From positions 1 to 41,872 of the forward strand of contig CALXFG010000017.1 in assembly GCA_944387505.1 (NCBI GenBank): a stretch of 41,872 nucleotides of DNA. Reading direction: 5' to 3'. Source of the DNA: an uncultured Clostridia bacterium (GTDB lineage: Bacteria; Bacillota; Clostridia; TANB77; CAG-508). Positions 15,778 through 23,888 of the stretch are shown piece after piece (the first letter of the stretch is position 1; the number at the start of each line of letters is the position of its first letter). The notes under the pieces were generated by a model. It was not told the DNA's origin and ran no database searches. It worked only from the letters and a program-made list of their open reading frames with translations. The position numbers were made by a program, and so were the translations under genes.

Positions 15778-16992
15778 ATGAAAAACAGCTATGTAAACAG
15801 ACTTATAGAGTCTCAAACAATTTGTACATTGAACGACAAACGCACCATTATCACTGATCGGATGGGATCTTGGAACGAGCAGAATGTAGTCCTTACATGG
15901 GAAGGACATAGTGACAAAGGGAGCGTATCCATAACACCTGATGAAGTGGAAGGGCTCTTTACAAATGGACTAACAAAAAATGTGGTTCGCGGAGAGAATG
16001 GAACACTTTACGAAGAATTTACTTTTTCGGATATAAGAACTTTTGGTAGAGCAATTGTGTGTGGGATTTTGGCACCAAGTATCCAGAAAAATTTACGCCA
16101 TGAAATTCTGGAATATGCTAAGAAAATGGGATATGTTACTAATACAATGACACCTGTTGAAATGTTTAGTGGAACAAAATCACTTATATGTAATACAGAT
16201 GGAACATATAGTATCTTTTTTAGATGGCATGACAATATTTTGAAGAAAATTAATCAAAAATTTCTTTATACGTTCACAAGGAATTTCTTTAGTAATTATC
16301 CCATTGAAATCAAAAGCGATGGGATATTAATGGCAAATCTTTCGGAAAATGAAGTGTTTTCCAGAGAAAACATTGATATCTTTAGAGTGTATGATATTCA
16401 ATTGTTTTACATTAGTCCGGATTTTGATAAGAAACTTCTCCTTCGGGCAGTCATGAAAATAGCATTCATGGGCTGCTGGCCCTTTCACATACTGCGAGAA
16501 GGTCAGTTTGAGAAAATAGGAAATATTTCAATTCCTGAAGACAGGCAAGAACGCCTCACTTTTAATAAATTTGAAATGTGTCATATGAATTGCGGGATAG
16601 TGTACCACGGTAGGTATAATAATGAAATTTATAGATATAAAATTACTGTACCATACACTGAATGTATACGCCAACTCATGATAGACACAGAAAAACTACT
16701 AAAAGCTAAATATGGTAAGAAAGTATCGGTAAGTTTTTCAGGTTTTAACCAGGATATTGAAATTAGCTATAAGAACGAAAATATTAGTTCTAATGTTGAA
16801 CGTGAGTTAATTAGCCTTGACTATGCATTGACATTTTTACGAGATGAAAGGAAGTTTAACAGACGTCAGCTATACTATTCTATTATCTCCCTATTGGAAG
16901 CTGATTCCAGTGAGCTGTTCAGAAATGAATATTTTTCATATCTGGAAACATTAAAACGTGTACTTCCTGATAAAAAGTACATCATGTTATAA
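15778..16992 (+). CDS. Orphan 404-aa protein, probably acquired
   Basis: Not recognised. Visible: no signal peptide or convincing membrane helix; mixed alpha/beta sequence with aromatic-rich strands (SIFFRWHDNI, FRVYDIQLFYISPDF) and cysteines in GCWPF and EMCHMNCG. The first part (RTIITDRMGSWNEQNVVLTW) is strand-rich and the end (LISLDYALTFLRDERKFNRR) helical. Codon use differs from neighbours: more CGC, CTC, CGG and GAC codons, and lower AT. ATG at 15778 follows AAAAGGAG and lies after the predicted transcription start. It is flanked by a promoter and a perfect 19-bp hairpin, a one-gene insert. Function unknown. Confidence 0.75.
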   Translation: MKNSYVNRLIESQTICTLNDKRTIITDRMGSWNEQNVVLTWEGHSDKGSVSITPDEVEGLFTNGLTKNVVRGENGTLYEEFTFSDIRTFGRAIVCGILAPSIQKNLRHEILEYAKKMGYVTNTMTPVEMFSGTKSLICNTDGTYSIFFRWHDNILKKINQKFLYTFTRNFFSNYPIEIKSDGILMANLSENEVFSRENIDIFRVYDIQLFYISPDFDKKLLLRAVMKIAFMGCWPFHILREGQFEKIGNISIPEDRQERLTFNKFEMCHMNCGIVYHGRYNNEIYRYKITVPYTECIRQLMIDTEKLLKAKYGKKVSVSFSGFNQDIEISYKNENISSNVERELISLDYALTFLRDERKFNRRQLYYSIISLLEADSSELFRNEYFSYLETLKRVLPDKKYIML

Positions 16993-16994
16993 AA

Positions 16995-17036
16995 ATACAG
17001 TTAAAGAGATTGTTAACACAATCTCTTTAACTGTAT
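16995..17036. terminator. Perfect 19-bp hairpin after the orphan gene
   Basis: ATACAGTTAAAGAGATTGT (16995-17013) and its exact complement (17018-17036) around TAAC. No T tract on either side. Probably a terminator of unusual form, or the end of an acquired segment. Confidence 0.65.
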
Positions 17037-17110
17037 CAATCATTTCTAATTTAATATTCTTCAAGCCATTTACTTTAAATTTTAACATATTTTAGTATAA
17101 AACATATGAT

Positions 17111-17141
17111 TCTTTATTTTTTAAAATATTTATGATATCAT
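17111..17141 (+). promoter_or_regulatory. Repeated promoter block with extended -10, copy 2
   Basis: Identical over 28 bases to 14960-14987 and followed by CAT, giving TGATATCAT. It lies about 110 bases before the TTG start at 17252. The 17037-17251 gap holds nothing else convincing, apart from the short palindrome CATACCATATGGTATAG near 17181. Confidence 0.5.
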
Positions 17142-17251
17142 GTAGAAAAAATAAAATTTATAGAGATATTACCTTATGCACATACCATATGGTATAGTAT
17201 AAAGATATATAAGAATGAAGATATATTCCAAAAACAGAAGGCTTAAAAGAA

Positions 17252-17806
17252 TTGCAAGATTATTTTGATAAATTAACAGAATCTTATAAAGTTAAAGCTG
17301 AGTCAGTCTATGCTTCGATTTTAAAAGAAAACTTTGAAGGCTTTTCATTTGATATATCAGGTACACAATATAAAAGATTGTATTACTATTTACCAGAAGA
17401 AATTAGAAAGAAAATTAGCATAGATTCTTGGAAAAATGGAAGAATTATGACCAATAACCAAAGAACATTTGAGCAAGCCGTTATCAGTAATGCAGATTAT
17501 TTTTCTAGTTTAATGTTATTGGAAGCTGGTTCAGATTCTTTACCATTATATAGCATTGTATTAGAACAAATAGAAATAGACGAAAAAGAAGAAATGCAAA
17601 TGATACAAGACTTAATTTCTAAACTATCTGAAGAGCAAAAGATGAAATTATTACAATCAGCTAGACAAAAATATGAAGAATTAGAAGAAAATAATTTACA
17701 TGGCTCTATAAAGAACATGAGAGAAGTTGTCCAATATTTGTTTCATGCAGATATTTCAGAAATACAAATAGAAAAAGAAGGTAACTCAGATAAAGAGTTA
17801 TATTAA
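17252..17806 (+). CDS. Hypothetical protein, acidic and helical
   Basis: Not recognised. Visible: 184 aa without membrane segments; N-terminal part LQDYFDKLTESYKVKAESVY helical, middle YKRLYYYLPEEIRKKISID, and a Glu-rich C-terminal coil-like stretch (QKYEELEENNLHGSIKNM). Start uncertain: TTG at 17252 has AGAAGG (17236-17241) ten bases before it, but the same frame is open from 17219 and reads smoothly (IPKTEGLKELQDYF), so the protein may begin earlier at a rare codon or be N-terminally truncated. Followed at 17828 by the 2H phosphoesterase gene, probably in one transcript. Confidence 0.65.
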   Translation: MQDYFDKLTESYKVKAESVYASILKENFEGFSFDISGTQYKRLYYYLPEEIRKKISIDSWKNGRIMTNNQRTFEQAVISNADYFSSLMLLEAGSDSLPLYSIVLEQIEIDEKEEMQMIQDLISKLSEEQKMKLLQSARQKYEELEENNLHGSIKNMREVVQYLFHADISEIQIEKEGNSDKELY

Positions 17807-17827
17807 ATTAATAGGAGGATTTTGTAT

Positions 17828-18331
17828 ATGTACGATTATGTATTACAATATGGATTTGACAAAGAAACAGAACAATTTATTAAAAGTATACAGAACTATT
17901 TAAAAGAAAATAAAATAAAAAATGAAGAAAGAAATTGGTTACCACATATAACAATTGATTTATATGATTGCAAAGACCAAGAGACTTTTATAAATAAATT
18001 AGATAACATGATAAGTAATATAAATCGATTTAAGATTAGATGTATTAATTTAAATGATTTTGACGCAAAAACATTATATATTGAACCATTTGACACAAAA
18101 GAATTAATTAGATTAAAACAACTTTTTAATCAAGAATTAGATGCGTATAGATTAGAAAATACAAGAAATAGAATATATAAACCACATATAACATTATGTA
18201 CAAATGATAATATAAATCAGAATACTTATGATCTGGCACATAATATATTTCATTCTTTTGTTGGAGAAATAAAATATATATGGGTATATAATCAAAATAT
18301 GGAATTGATAAAAGAATATGAATTAAAATAA
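17828..18331 (+). CDS. 2H phosphoesterase (2'-5' RNA ligase-like)
   Basis: A 167-aa cytoplasmic 2H-superfamily protein, likely a cyclic phosphodiesterase or RNA ligase-like enzyme. Visible: the two catalytic motifs LPHITIDLYD (about residue 38) and KPHITLCTND (about 120), the H-x-T/S pairs that define the family, in a pseudo-symmetric alpha/beta arrangement. Substrate not predictable. The ATG at 17828 lies nine bases after AGGAGG (17813-17818); the TTG at 17822 is too close to it. Confidence 0.85.
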   Translation: MYDYVLQYGFDKETEQFIKSIQNYLKENKIKNEERNWLPHITIDLYDCKDQETFINKLDNMISNINRFKIRCINLNDFDAKTLYIEPFDTKELIRLKQLFNQELDAYRLENTRNRIYKPHITLCTNDNINQNTYDLAHNIFHSFVGEIKYIWVYNQNMELIKEYELK

Positions 18332-18414
18332 TGTAGATAGAAAGAGTAAGAAAAAATATAAACTTATCATTTAAGTATTAAGAAAAAAGAAATGAATTTA
18401 GAAGGAAAAAATCA

Positions 18415-19030
18415 ATGAAAATTTTATTATTAACCAATCTAAAAAATGAAGAATCAAAAGAAGATATATGGATAGCAGATATATTGAAAAAGATGGAAAT
18501 ATTGTAGATATTTCCTGGATAGATTATGATGAAAAATTAGATGAGGAATATGATGTATTCATTAAAAGAAATATATGGTTAAGTGATGATTATGATTATG
18601 AAGAAATACTAAAATATGAAGAAATGGCCAACAAACTAAATAACAGATTAAGATGTAAAAACAAGAAATTAATCAACTTTAATGGTAAGTTTGATGAACA
18701 AGGAAAAGATTACCTTGTAGAATTGTTTAATAGGGGTTATGAAGTTATCCCTAGTATAAATAAGAAGGAAGATATCAATAAATTTCCAGAAACAGAAAAA
18801 TATTTATTAAAACCTAAAATTGGTTATGATGGAATGGAACAAAAAGTTATAACTAAAAGAGAAATAGAAGATGCGGCACCATACTTAGATTTGGATCAAT
18901 TAGAATTAGAAGAGAGAAAAAAGTTTTTAAATAATTATAGAAACAACTTATCAATATTGATGAAAAAACATTAGAAGATATAACAAAATGGATGTATGTC
19001 TGGTGGGAAATATGGCAGAATGTCAACTAG
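18415..19030 (+). pseudogene. Decayed ATP-grasp ligase gene
   Basis: Remnant of an ATP-grasp family ligase. Visible: the ATG at 18415 behind AGAAGGA gives MKILLLTNLKNEESKEDIWI, then stops early; one extra A in the run at 18487-18491 joins it to DGNIVDISWIDYDEKLDEEY (frame at 18468), the normal continuation. Further on YLLKPKIGYDG (central ATP-grasp region) is followed within 15 residues by EIEDAAPYLDLDQL, which I recognise as the C-terminal part, so roughly 80-100 residues between them seem deleted. A second shift near 18955 separates NNYRNNLSI from DEKTLEDITKWMYVWWEIWQ ending at 19030. Two shifts plus a deletion argue for true decay. Confidence 0.7.
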
Positions 19031-19046
19031 CCCAATAACGAATTAA

Positions 19047-19075
19047 TTGACTTTTTTACTAAAAAATAGTATAAT
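19047..19075 (+). promoter_or_regulatory. Promoter upstream of the DHH/endonuclease V pair
   Basis: TTGACT (19047-19052), 17-bp spacer, TATAAT (19070-19075). The next intact gene starts at 19287; what lies between is remnant sequence. Confidence 0.7.
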
Positions 19076-19077
19076 TA

Positions 19078-19286
19078 AACCAATTTGTACATATAATACA
19101 AGAATTAATCAATTTTAATTCTAACGCATATGGATTAGATGTTATCTACCATTTTGCACAAAAGAATTTAACACACATAAGAAAATATATAAAATGATAA
19201 AGGAGGGAAGCTATTTTATTTAAAACTACATATTTTTTTATGAGTGATAACTATATAAAAAAATTAGAAAGAGAGGTTCATACTAA
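19078..19286 (+). pseudogene. Remnant sequence before the DHH gene
   Basis: A frame without a start codon encodes FVHIIQELINFNSNAYGLDV and continues to HIRKYIK with a stop at 19195-19197; it reads as real protein but its family is not recognised. It is followed by a strong SD (AAAGGAGGG, 19200-19208) with no matching start, and a short ATG frame at 19239 (MSDNYIKKLEREVHTKW) that ends inside the next gene. It looks like the eroded edge of an insertion. Confidence 0.35.
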
Positions 19287-20288
19287 ATGGATATGCGGAA
19301 GAAAATTTTAGACAATATTCATCAGGCTAAAACGTTTTTGATTCTTACACATTATAGGCCAGATGGAGACGCAATTTCTAGTTCACTGGCTATGTTTTAT
19401 TTTCTTGTCGGTTTAGGGAAAAATCCTGAAGATATTGATGTATATATTCCTTATATAAGCAATGATCTGTCTTTTATTGACAAGAATAACATTCGGAAAG
19501 AAAATTCTATCTTAGACAACTATGATTTGATCATAGTTGTGGATTGTTCGGATTATTCAAGAATTGAAGGAAATGACTTATTAGAAGGCGTTTCTTCTCA
19601 ACACTGTATTGTCATTGATCATCATGAAATGTCCGGAATTCCAATAGAAGCAGACTGTTCTTTGATTGATGCATCTGCTTCATCAACTACTTGCATTATA
19701 TATAGAGAATTTTCTAAGTATATGTGTAAGCAAAATAGCAATGACTTTTTTAGATGTATTGCTATTGGCATTATGTCTGATACGATGGGGTTAACATTAA
19801 ATGTTACGCAGGAGTGTAAAGACATTTTAAGCGAGTGTGAAAAAGTGGTTGATATACCGGCAATTAGAACACAACTCAAGAATATAGATGCTAGAACACA
19901 GACTTTGGCAAAATTGGCAATTGAAAGGTTGGTTCTTGACAAGGAAATTGGTTGCACCTATATTCTTCAAAAAGATTTGGTACCGGAGGAATCCAGCCTA
20001 AAAACTGTTAATCACAAATCAATCATTCAGCAGATATTAAATTCTGGTTCTTGCAAGACTTTGATTTTACTGATTGAAAATGACAATCATGAAATTAAAG
20101 GTTCTATGAGAACTACAGAATCTAATATTGATTTGAATGCCATATGTGCAGATATGGTAGAGCGCAAGATTTTTATACAGGGAGGTGGACATTCAAATTC
20201 TGCTGGATTTAAAATGGCTATTTCTGATACTGAAATGGAAACCTTAAATCGTATATTTAAGCTCTTAATTACAGCTATTTTAGGGTGA
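19287..20288 (+). CDS. DHH/DHHA1 phosphoesterase (NrnA-like)
   Basis: A Mn-dependent nanoRNase/pAp-phosphatase-type enzyme that degrades very short RNA or 3'-phosphoadenosine phosphate. Visible in 333 aa: THYRPDGDAISS (His22, Asp26, Asp28), VVDCSD (Asp86), the name-giving VIDHHE (Asp111-His113), GIMSDT, and the C-terminal DHHA1 substrate motif GGGHSNSAGF (299-308). Length fits NrnA. Start ATG 19287 or 19293; only a weak GAGAGG lies upstream. Codon use is less AT-rich than in native neighbours. Four bases separate it from the endonuclease V gene, so the two form an operon of nucleic-acid-repair character. Confidence 0.9.
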   Translation: MDMRKKILDNIHQAKTFLILTHYRPDGDAISSSLAMFYFLVGLGKNPEDIDVYIPYISNDLSFIDKNNIRKENSILDNYDLIIVVDCSDYSRIEGNDLLEGVSSQHCIVIDHHEMSGIPIEADCSLIDASASSTTCIIYREFSKYMCKQNSNDFFRCIAIGIMSDTMGLTLNVTQECKDILSECEKVVDIPAIRTQLKNIDARTQTLAKLAIERLVLDKEIGCTYILQKDLVPEESSLKTVNHKSIIQQILNSGSCKTLILLIENDNHEIKGSMRTTESNIDLNAICADMVERKIFIQGGGHSNSAGFKMAISDTEMETLNRIFKLLITAILG

Positions 20289-20292
20289 TATA

Positions 20293-20997
20293 ATGGAAAG
20301 TGAAAAGCAAATTGGAATCAAGGCAGATTGGTTACAAGAACAAAAATATTTTCAAAATCAGATTTGTCAAAACCCACTGGATTGCTCAAATTTACGATAT
20401 ATCGCCGGAGTTGATGTAGCATATACAAAATTAGGAAACCAAGAATATGGTTGTTGTAGTATAATTATACTGGATTATAATACTTCAAGTATTGTTCAAA
20501 AAGTTAATTATACCGGAAAAGTAGATGTTGAGTATCAACCGGGATTTTTAAGTTTTCGTGAGCTTCCTTTGGTATTAGAAACTACTAAACAAATAGAGAG
20601 TATGCCAGACATTTTTGTTTTTGATGGGAATGGTATATTGCATCCTAAAAGAATGGGGATTGCTACACATGCATCTTTCTATTTAAATAAGCCATGTATT
20701 GGTGTAGCAAAAAATTTTTTTAGAACTGAAGAAAATTTACATTTTGATATGCCTAATAATTACGTTGGTGCAAGTACTAATATAATTAGTAATACCAATG
20801 AGATACTGGGAATTGCTCTAAGAACAAGACAAAATTGCAAGCCTGTATTTGTATCTGTTGGAAATTATATGTGTATAGAAGATGCAAAAAACATTATTAT
20901 GCATTGTATTAGTAAGGAAAGTAGGATTCCTATTCCTACGCGTTTAGCGGACATTGAAACTCATAAGCTCAGAAAAAAATTTTTAGACACGAAATAG
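20293..20997 (+). CDS. nfi: Endonuclease V (deoxyinosine 3' endonuclease)
   Basis: Nicks DNA near deoxyinosine and other deaminated bases. Visible in 234 aa: GVDVAY with catalytic Asp41, YQPGFLSFRE (81-90, the base-wedge and Glu90), FVFDGNGILHPKRMG (Asp111), GVAKN, RTRQNCKPVFVSVG and the end motif RIPIPTRLADIETHKLR. All family blocks are in order and length is standard. Translated from the same message as the DHH gene. Sequence composition suggests both were acquired together. Confidence 0.94.
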   Translation: MESEKQIGIKADWLQEQKYFQNQICQNPLDCSNLRYIAGVDVAYTKLGNQEYGCCSIIILDYNTSSIVQKVNYTGKVDVEYQPGFLSFRELPLVLETTKQIESMPDIFVFDGNGILHPKRMGIATHASFYLNKPCIGVAKNFFRTEENLHFDMPNNYVGASTNIISNTNEILGIALRTRQNCKPVFVSVGNYMCIEDAKNIIMHCISKESRIPIPTRLADIETHKLRKKFLDTK

Positions 20998-21008
20998 CAA
21001 CCGATTTT

Positions 21009-21071
21009 AAACTAATTTCTCATTTAATTTGACTTTTATTGTTTTAATTAAATGGGAAATTAGTTTTTTAT
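21009..21071 (+). terminator. Intrinsic terminator after nfi
   Basis: A 20-bp stem (21009-21028 with 21047-21066, one G-U) around an 18-base loop, followed by TTTT. Confidence 0.85.
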
Positions 21072-21208
21072 ATACAAAAAACTGTATTTTAAAGATTTTA
21101 GAAGCAAACAACTTGACATAATAAGGAAAAATAATTTATAATATTATAGATAACATACTCACAATTGCACTACGTTAGTAGTGCACATTCAATGAAAGGA
21201 GGCAATTT

Positions 21209-21889
21209 ATGCCTGGATACTATCTTCATCTTGCAGCTTGCGGAGGAAAATCTTTGGAGAATCGGACTTTTGTTTTGGGCGTAGAAGCACCAGATATGCT
21301 CAAAAAACATGTGAAGTTTTGTGGAGGTATTGAGGAGGCTCGTGCCAAATATGAATCTCTTCGTACCAGTGAAATGCCTGAGTATTGCGAACTGCAGCCT
21401 CGTATTCTGCAAAAGGAAAATGCAGATAATAACGAAGGGTTGCATTATGGATTCAGCAGTAATCCTGATATTAAGGCATGTTGGTCCGGATTGTCCGAAA
21501 CACAGAAAGCAAACCCCTTTTATAGGGGATATGTTTGGCATCTTTTGACAGATGCCATCATGTATGGACGTCTGGATATAGAAACGAAGCTGAAAAAAGT
21601 TTTGCAGGAGAGTCAGGATTCCTCAGACATCGATGAACTTTACAAGACGGAACGCCAAAAGCTTCACGATGACTGGGATAAGACGAACGCATTGGTGCGA
21701 AAAACTTATCCGGAAGTTACCTTGACTGAGGAGGTTAAGGAATTGGGAGTTGTAAAATTCATCACCGAAGGTGAACTGGTGTATGTCGATTGGGTCCTGC
21801 TCAAAGATACCATTGACTACCTCAGGAATTTTGATCCCTTGAACGGGGATGTGGATTCCATCATCAAGGAAGTGATGGAAAGTATCTAA
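21209..21889 (+). CDS. Zinc-dependent phospholipase C-like protein, probably acquired
   Basis: A 226-aa protein of a family I know only as conserved in Clostridia. Visible: MPGYYLHLAAC with His7, LGVEAPDMLKKH, NEGLHYGFSSNPD and YRGYVWHLLTDAIM; the spaced His/Asp residues resemble the metal site of zinc-dependent phospholipase C/S1-P1 nuclease proteins. No signal peptide. Activity is inference. It has the lowest AT content in the window, with many CTG, CGT, GGC and GAC codons, a strong sign of transfer. SD AAAGGAGG before the ATG; promoter-like TTGACA (21114) and TATAAT-type boxes precede it, with a terminator after. Confidence 0.7.
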   Translation: MPGYYLHLAACGGKSLENRTFVLGVEAPDMLKKHVKFCGGIEEARAKYESLRTSEMPEYCELQPRILQKENADNNEGLHYGFSSNPDIKACWSGLSETQKANPFYRGYVWHLLTDAIMYGRLDIETKLKKVLQESQDSSDIDELYKTERQKLHDDWDKTNALVRKTYPEVTLTEEVKELGVVKFITEGELVYVDWVLLKDTIDYLRNFDPLNGDVDSIIKEVMESI

Positions 21890-21910
21890 CAGAATAAACT
21901 GTGAACTTTC

Positions 21911-21945
21911 AATCCCGTAGCTATTGTAGCTACGGGATTTCTATA
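21911..21945 (+). terminator. Intrinsic terminator after the PLC-like gene
   Basis: Perfect 13-bp stem AATCCCGTAGCTA/TAGCTACGGGATT around TTG, followed by TCTAT. Confidence 0.8.
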
Positions 21946-21969
21946 TCGATTGCGAAACAATTGATTATA

Positions 21970-21999
21970 AAGAAAAAGGAACCTTTCGTAAGGTTCCTA
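21970..21999 (-). terminator. Intrinsic terminator of the KH-domain gene
   Basis: On the minus strand AGGAACCTT-ACGA-AAGGTTCCT is followed by TTTTTCT, 14 bases after the stop of the KH-domain gene. Confidence 0.82.
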
Positions 22000-22012
22000 A
22001 ATTTCTATCAAA

Positions 22013-22699
22013 TTACATTACATTTATCCTTTTGGCGTTGATTAATTTAGCGATTCTTTTGATGTTTTCTCCACCTTTTCCTATAACAAGACCTTTATAC
22101 AAATCATGAACTTTAATTGTAACTACTTTTCCCTTGGCATCCATACTTTTAATAAATACGACATCATGTATGTCGCGTGTAAATGCTCTGTTTTTCTCAC
22201 AAACCTTAATATATCCTGTAGGGATATATTGTTCATAAAAGTAATTCGGTTGACGGTCAGGGGTTGAAGATATTGTTACAAAGGAAGAAATCCCGTCAAG
22301 AGATTTTTCCATAAATTCTTTTTCAAAAACCTTTGATTGTTCTGTGGCAACCTCTTGACAACACCGAAAATAAATAGATTTGACCAATCCATATTCATTG
22401 GGATCATTTACTTTCTGTGTATGCGATTCAGATATGAGTACATAATCTCCAGTTTTTAAATTAAATTCATATAAAGGTGCCGTGATTTCAACCATTTTCG
22501 TATCAAAGGTTGTTAAAACATATCGACAAGGTTCAAAAAATCCATCACCTACAAAATCAGAGTCAATGCCATTTTCTTCAAGTTTCTTCATTTGCAAAGG
22601 ATTAATTTCATTTACCTCAAAACTAGAAACTAAAGAAAAATCTTCTTTACGAAGTTCTGCATACATATCGTCCAATTTGACCCATTTGTAATTTGACAT
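22013..22699 (-). CDS. Protein with C-terminal KH RNA-binding domain
   Basis: 228 aa. Visible: a C-terminal KH motif GLVIGKGGENIKRIAKL (203-219, the GKGG loop that contacts RNA or single-stranded DNA) ending at IN-A-KRINVM, much like the KH domains of NusA or KhpA. The first 190 residues are not recognised; they look alpha/beta (EPCRYVLTTFDTKMVEITA, FVTISSTPDRQPNYFYEQYI). Role unknown; RNA binding is inference from the KH loop. SD AAAGGAGGT. Its leader has a hairpin able to mask that SD. Minus-strand single gene in a region of acquired genes. Confidence 0.75.
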   Translation of the reverse strand: MSNYKWVKLDDMYAELRKEDFSLVSSFEVNEINPLQMKKLEENGIDSDFVGDGFFEPCRYVLTTFDTKMVEITAPLYEFNLKTGDYVLISESHTQKVNDPNEYGLVKSIYFRCCQEVATEQSKVFEKEFMEKSLDGISSFVTISSTPDRQPNYFYEQYIPTGYIKVCEKNRAFTRDIHDVVFIKSMDAKGKVVTIKVHDLYKGLVIGKGGENIKRIAKLINAKRINVM

Positions 22700-22706
22700 A
22701 TAAAAT

Positions 22707-22740
22707 ACCTCCTTTTAATTGTATCGGAGGTTTCCCTCCG
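22707..22740 (-). promoter_or_regulatory. SD-masking hairpin switch before the KH gene
   Basis: In the minus-strand leader, CGGAGG-GAAA-CCTCCG (22740 to 22725) forms a six-bp hairpin with a GNRA-type loop. Its 3' arm ACCTCC (22731 to 22726) is also exactly complementary to the SD GGAGGT (22712 to 22707). The two pairings exclude each other. Confidence 0.55.
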
Positions 22741-22842
22741 AAAGTTTATTTGTTTCGAAGAGAATTGCTCTTATATATTAAAAGTATAACATGATTTACA
22801 TAAAAAAGCAAATTAAAGTTCTTATGAATCAAAAGTAATTTA

Positions 22843-22877
22843 TTTAACGTAAATTTACTTGGTAAATTTACGTTAAA
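22843..22877. terminator. 16-bp perfect palindromic hairpin
   Basis: TTTAACGTAAATTTAC (22843-22858) and its complement (22862-22877) around TTG. It lies upstream of the minus-strand KH gene and of the plus-strand peroxiredoxin gene. It could be an operator for the divergent pair or a terminator. The following 200 bases hold only a short start-less frame (NNSEMQILNQYIENN, 22908-22980). Confidence 0.5.
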
Positions 22878-23082
22878 AATGAAAACAATAATCTTATAGA
22901 AAATAATAGTGAAATGCAAATATTAAATCAATACATAGAAAACAATACAACTAATAAAGGAATTTTACTTAGAAGAAGATAATATGGAGTAATAGCTAAG
23001 AAATAATTAAACATAATGTAGACTTGTAACAAAATACTAAAAAATCCATAAAATATATAAAAATGAAAGGAGATTATATTTT

Positions 23083-23775
23083 ATGGATTATGAGTTAATG
23101 ATGAATGGAAATGTTAAAATAGGACAACGCGCACCAGAGTTTGAAGCCAATACAACAATGGGAAAAGTATCCTTAAACGATTATGCAGGAAGGTGGCTGA
23201 TTTTATTTTCTCACCCAGGAGACTTTACCCCCGTATGTACCACAGAGATGATAGCTTTTACAAAAGCACATACATATTTTAAACAATTAAATACAGAATT
23301 GTTAGGATTAAGTGTAGACAGTAATTCTTCACACTTAGCATGGGTATATGATATATACTGCAGAACAGGTGTAAAAATATCTTTTCCAATTATTGCTGAT
23401 AGAAATGGAGAAATTGCCAGAAGATATGGGATGATTTCAAATGATATTAGTAACACAGAAACTGTCAGAAATGTCTATATTATAGATGACAAAGGAATTA
23501 TTAGGACAATTTTAATTTATCCAATGAATGTCGGAAGGTTTATACCAGAAATTATTAGAGTTGTGCAAGCATTACAAATGGCAGATTGTGCACAAGGTTC
23601 CACAGCAGCCAATTGGATTCCTAATCAACCAGTCATTGTTTCACCACCAAAAACTTATGAAGAACTTGTAGAACGTGTAAGTGAAATAGAGAATAACAGA
23701 AATGGAATTAGTTGGTACTTAAGCTTTAAAGAACCAGCTAAAAATTGTATTAATGATAACTGTAATAATGAGTAA
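23083..23775 (+). CDS. Peroxiredoxin (Prx6-type)
   Basis: Thiol peroxidase reducing H2O2, organic peroxides or peroxynitrite. Visible in 230 aa: the active site FSHPGDFTPVCTTEM with peroxidatic Cys52, LGLSVDSNSSHLAWVYDI, FPIIADRNGEIARRYGM and RNVYIIDDKGIIRTI, then the long C-terminal arm of the Prx6 group (WIPNQPVIVSPPKTYEEL). A second cysteine pair lies at the very end (NCINDNC), a possible resolving or metal site. Length is typical. SD AAAGGAG before the ATG. TTGTAAC at about 23026, upstream, resembles an ECF -35 element. Monocistronic. Confidence 0.93.
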   Translation: MDYELMMNGNVKIGQRAPEFEANTTMGKVSLNDYAGRWLILFSHPGDFTPVCTTEMIAFTKAHTYFKQLNTELLGLSVDSNSSHLAWVYDIYCRTGVKISFPIIADRNGEIARRYGMISNDISNTETVRNVYIIDDKGIIRTILIYPMNVGRFIPEIIRVVQALQMADCAQGSTAANWIPNQPVIVSPPKTYEELVERVSEIENNRNGISWYLSFKEPAKNCINDNCNNE

Positions 23776-23804
23776 GCCTAGACTATAATCTAATAAGAAA
23801 ATAA

Positions 23805-23841
23805 AAGTAAGCTAACCTACTATTGTTTAGCTTATTTTTTT
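23805..23841 (+). terminator. Intrinsic terminator after peroxiredoxin gene
   Basis: AAGTAAGCTAA pairs with TTAGCTTATTT, one G-U, around a ten-base loop, then a T tract. Confidence 0.78.
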
Positions 23842-23858
23842 AAATTTGTATAGAAAAC

Positions 23859-23888
23859 TTGTATATGGTCAAGAAAATGTGATATAAT
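23859..23888 (+). promoter_or_regulatory. Promoter of the DUF4143 ATPase gene, overlapping an iteron
   Basis: TTGTAT (23859-23864), 18-bp spacer, TATAAT (23883-23888). The first iteron (23867-23883) fills the spacer, so a bound protein would block polymerase. Confidence 0.6.
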
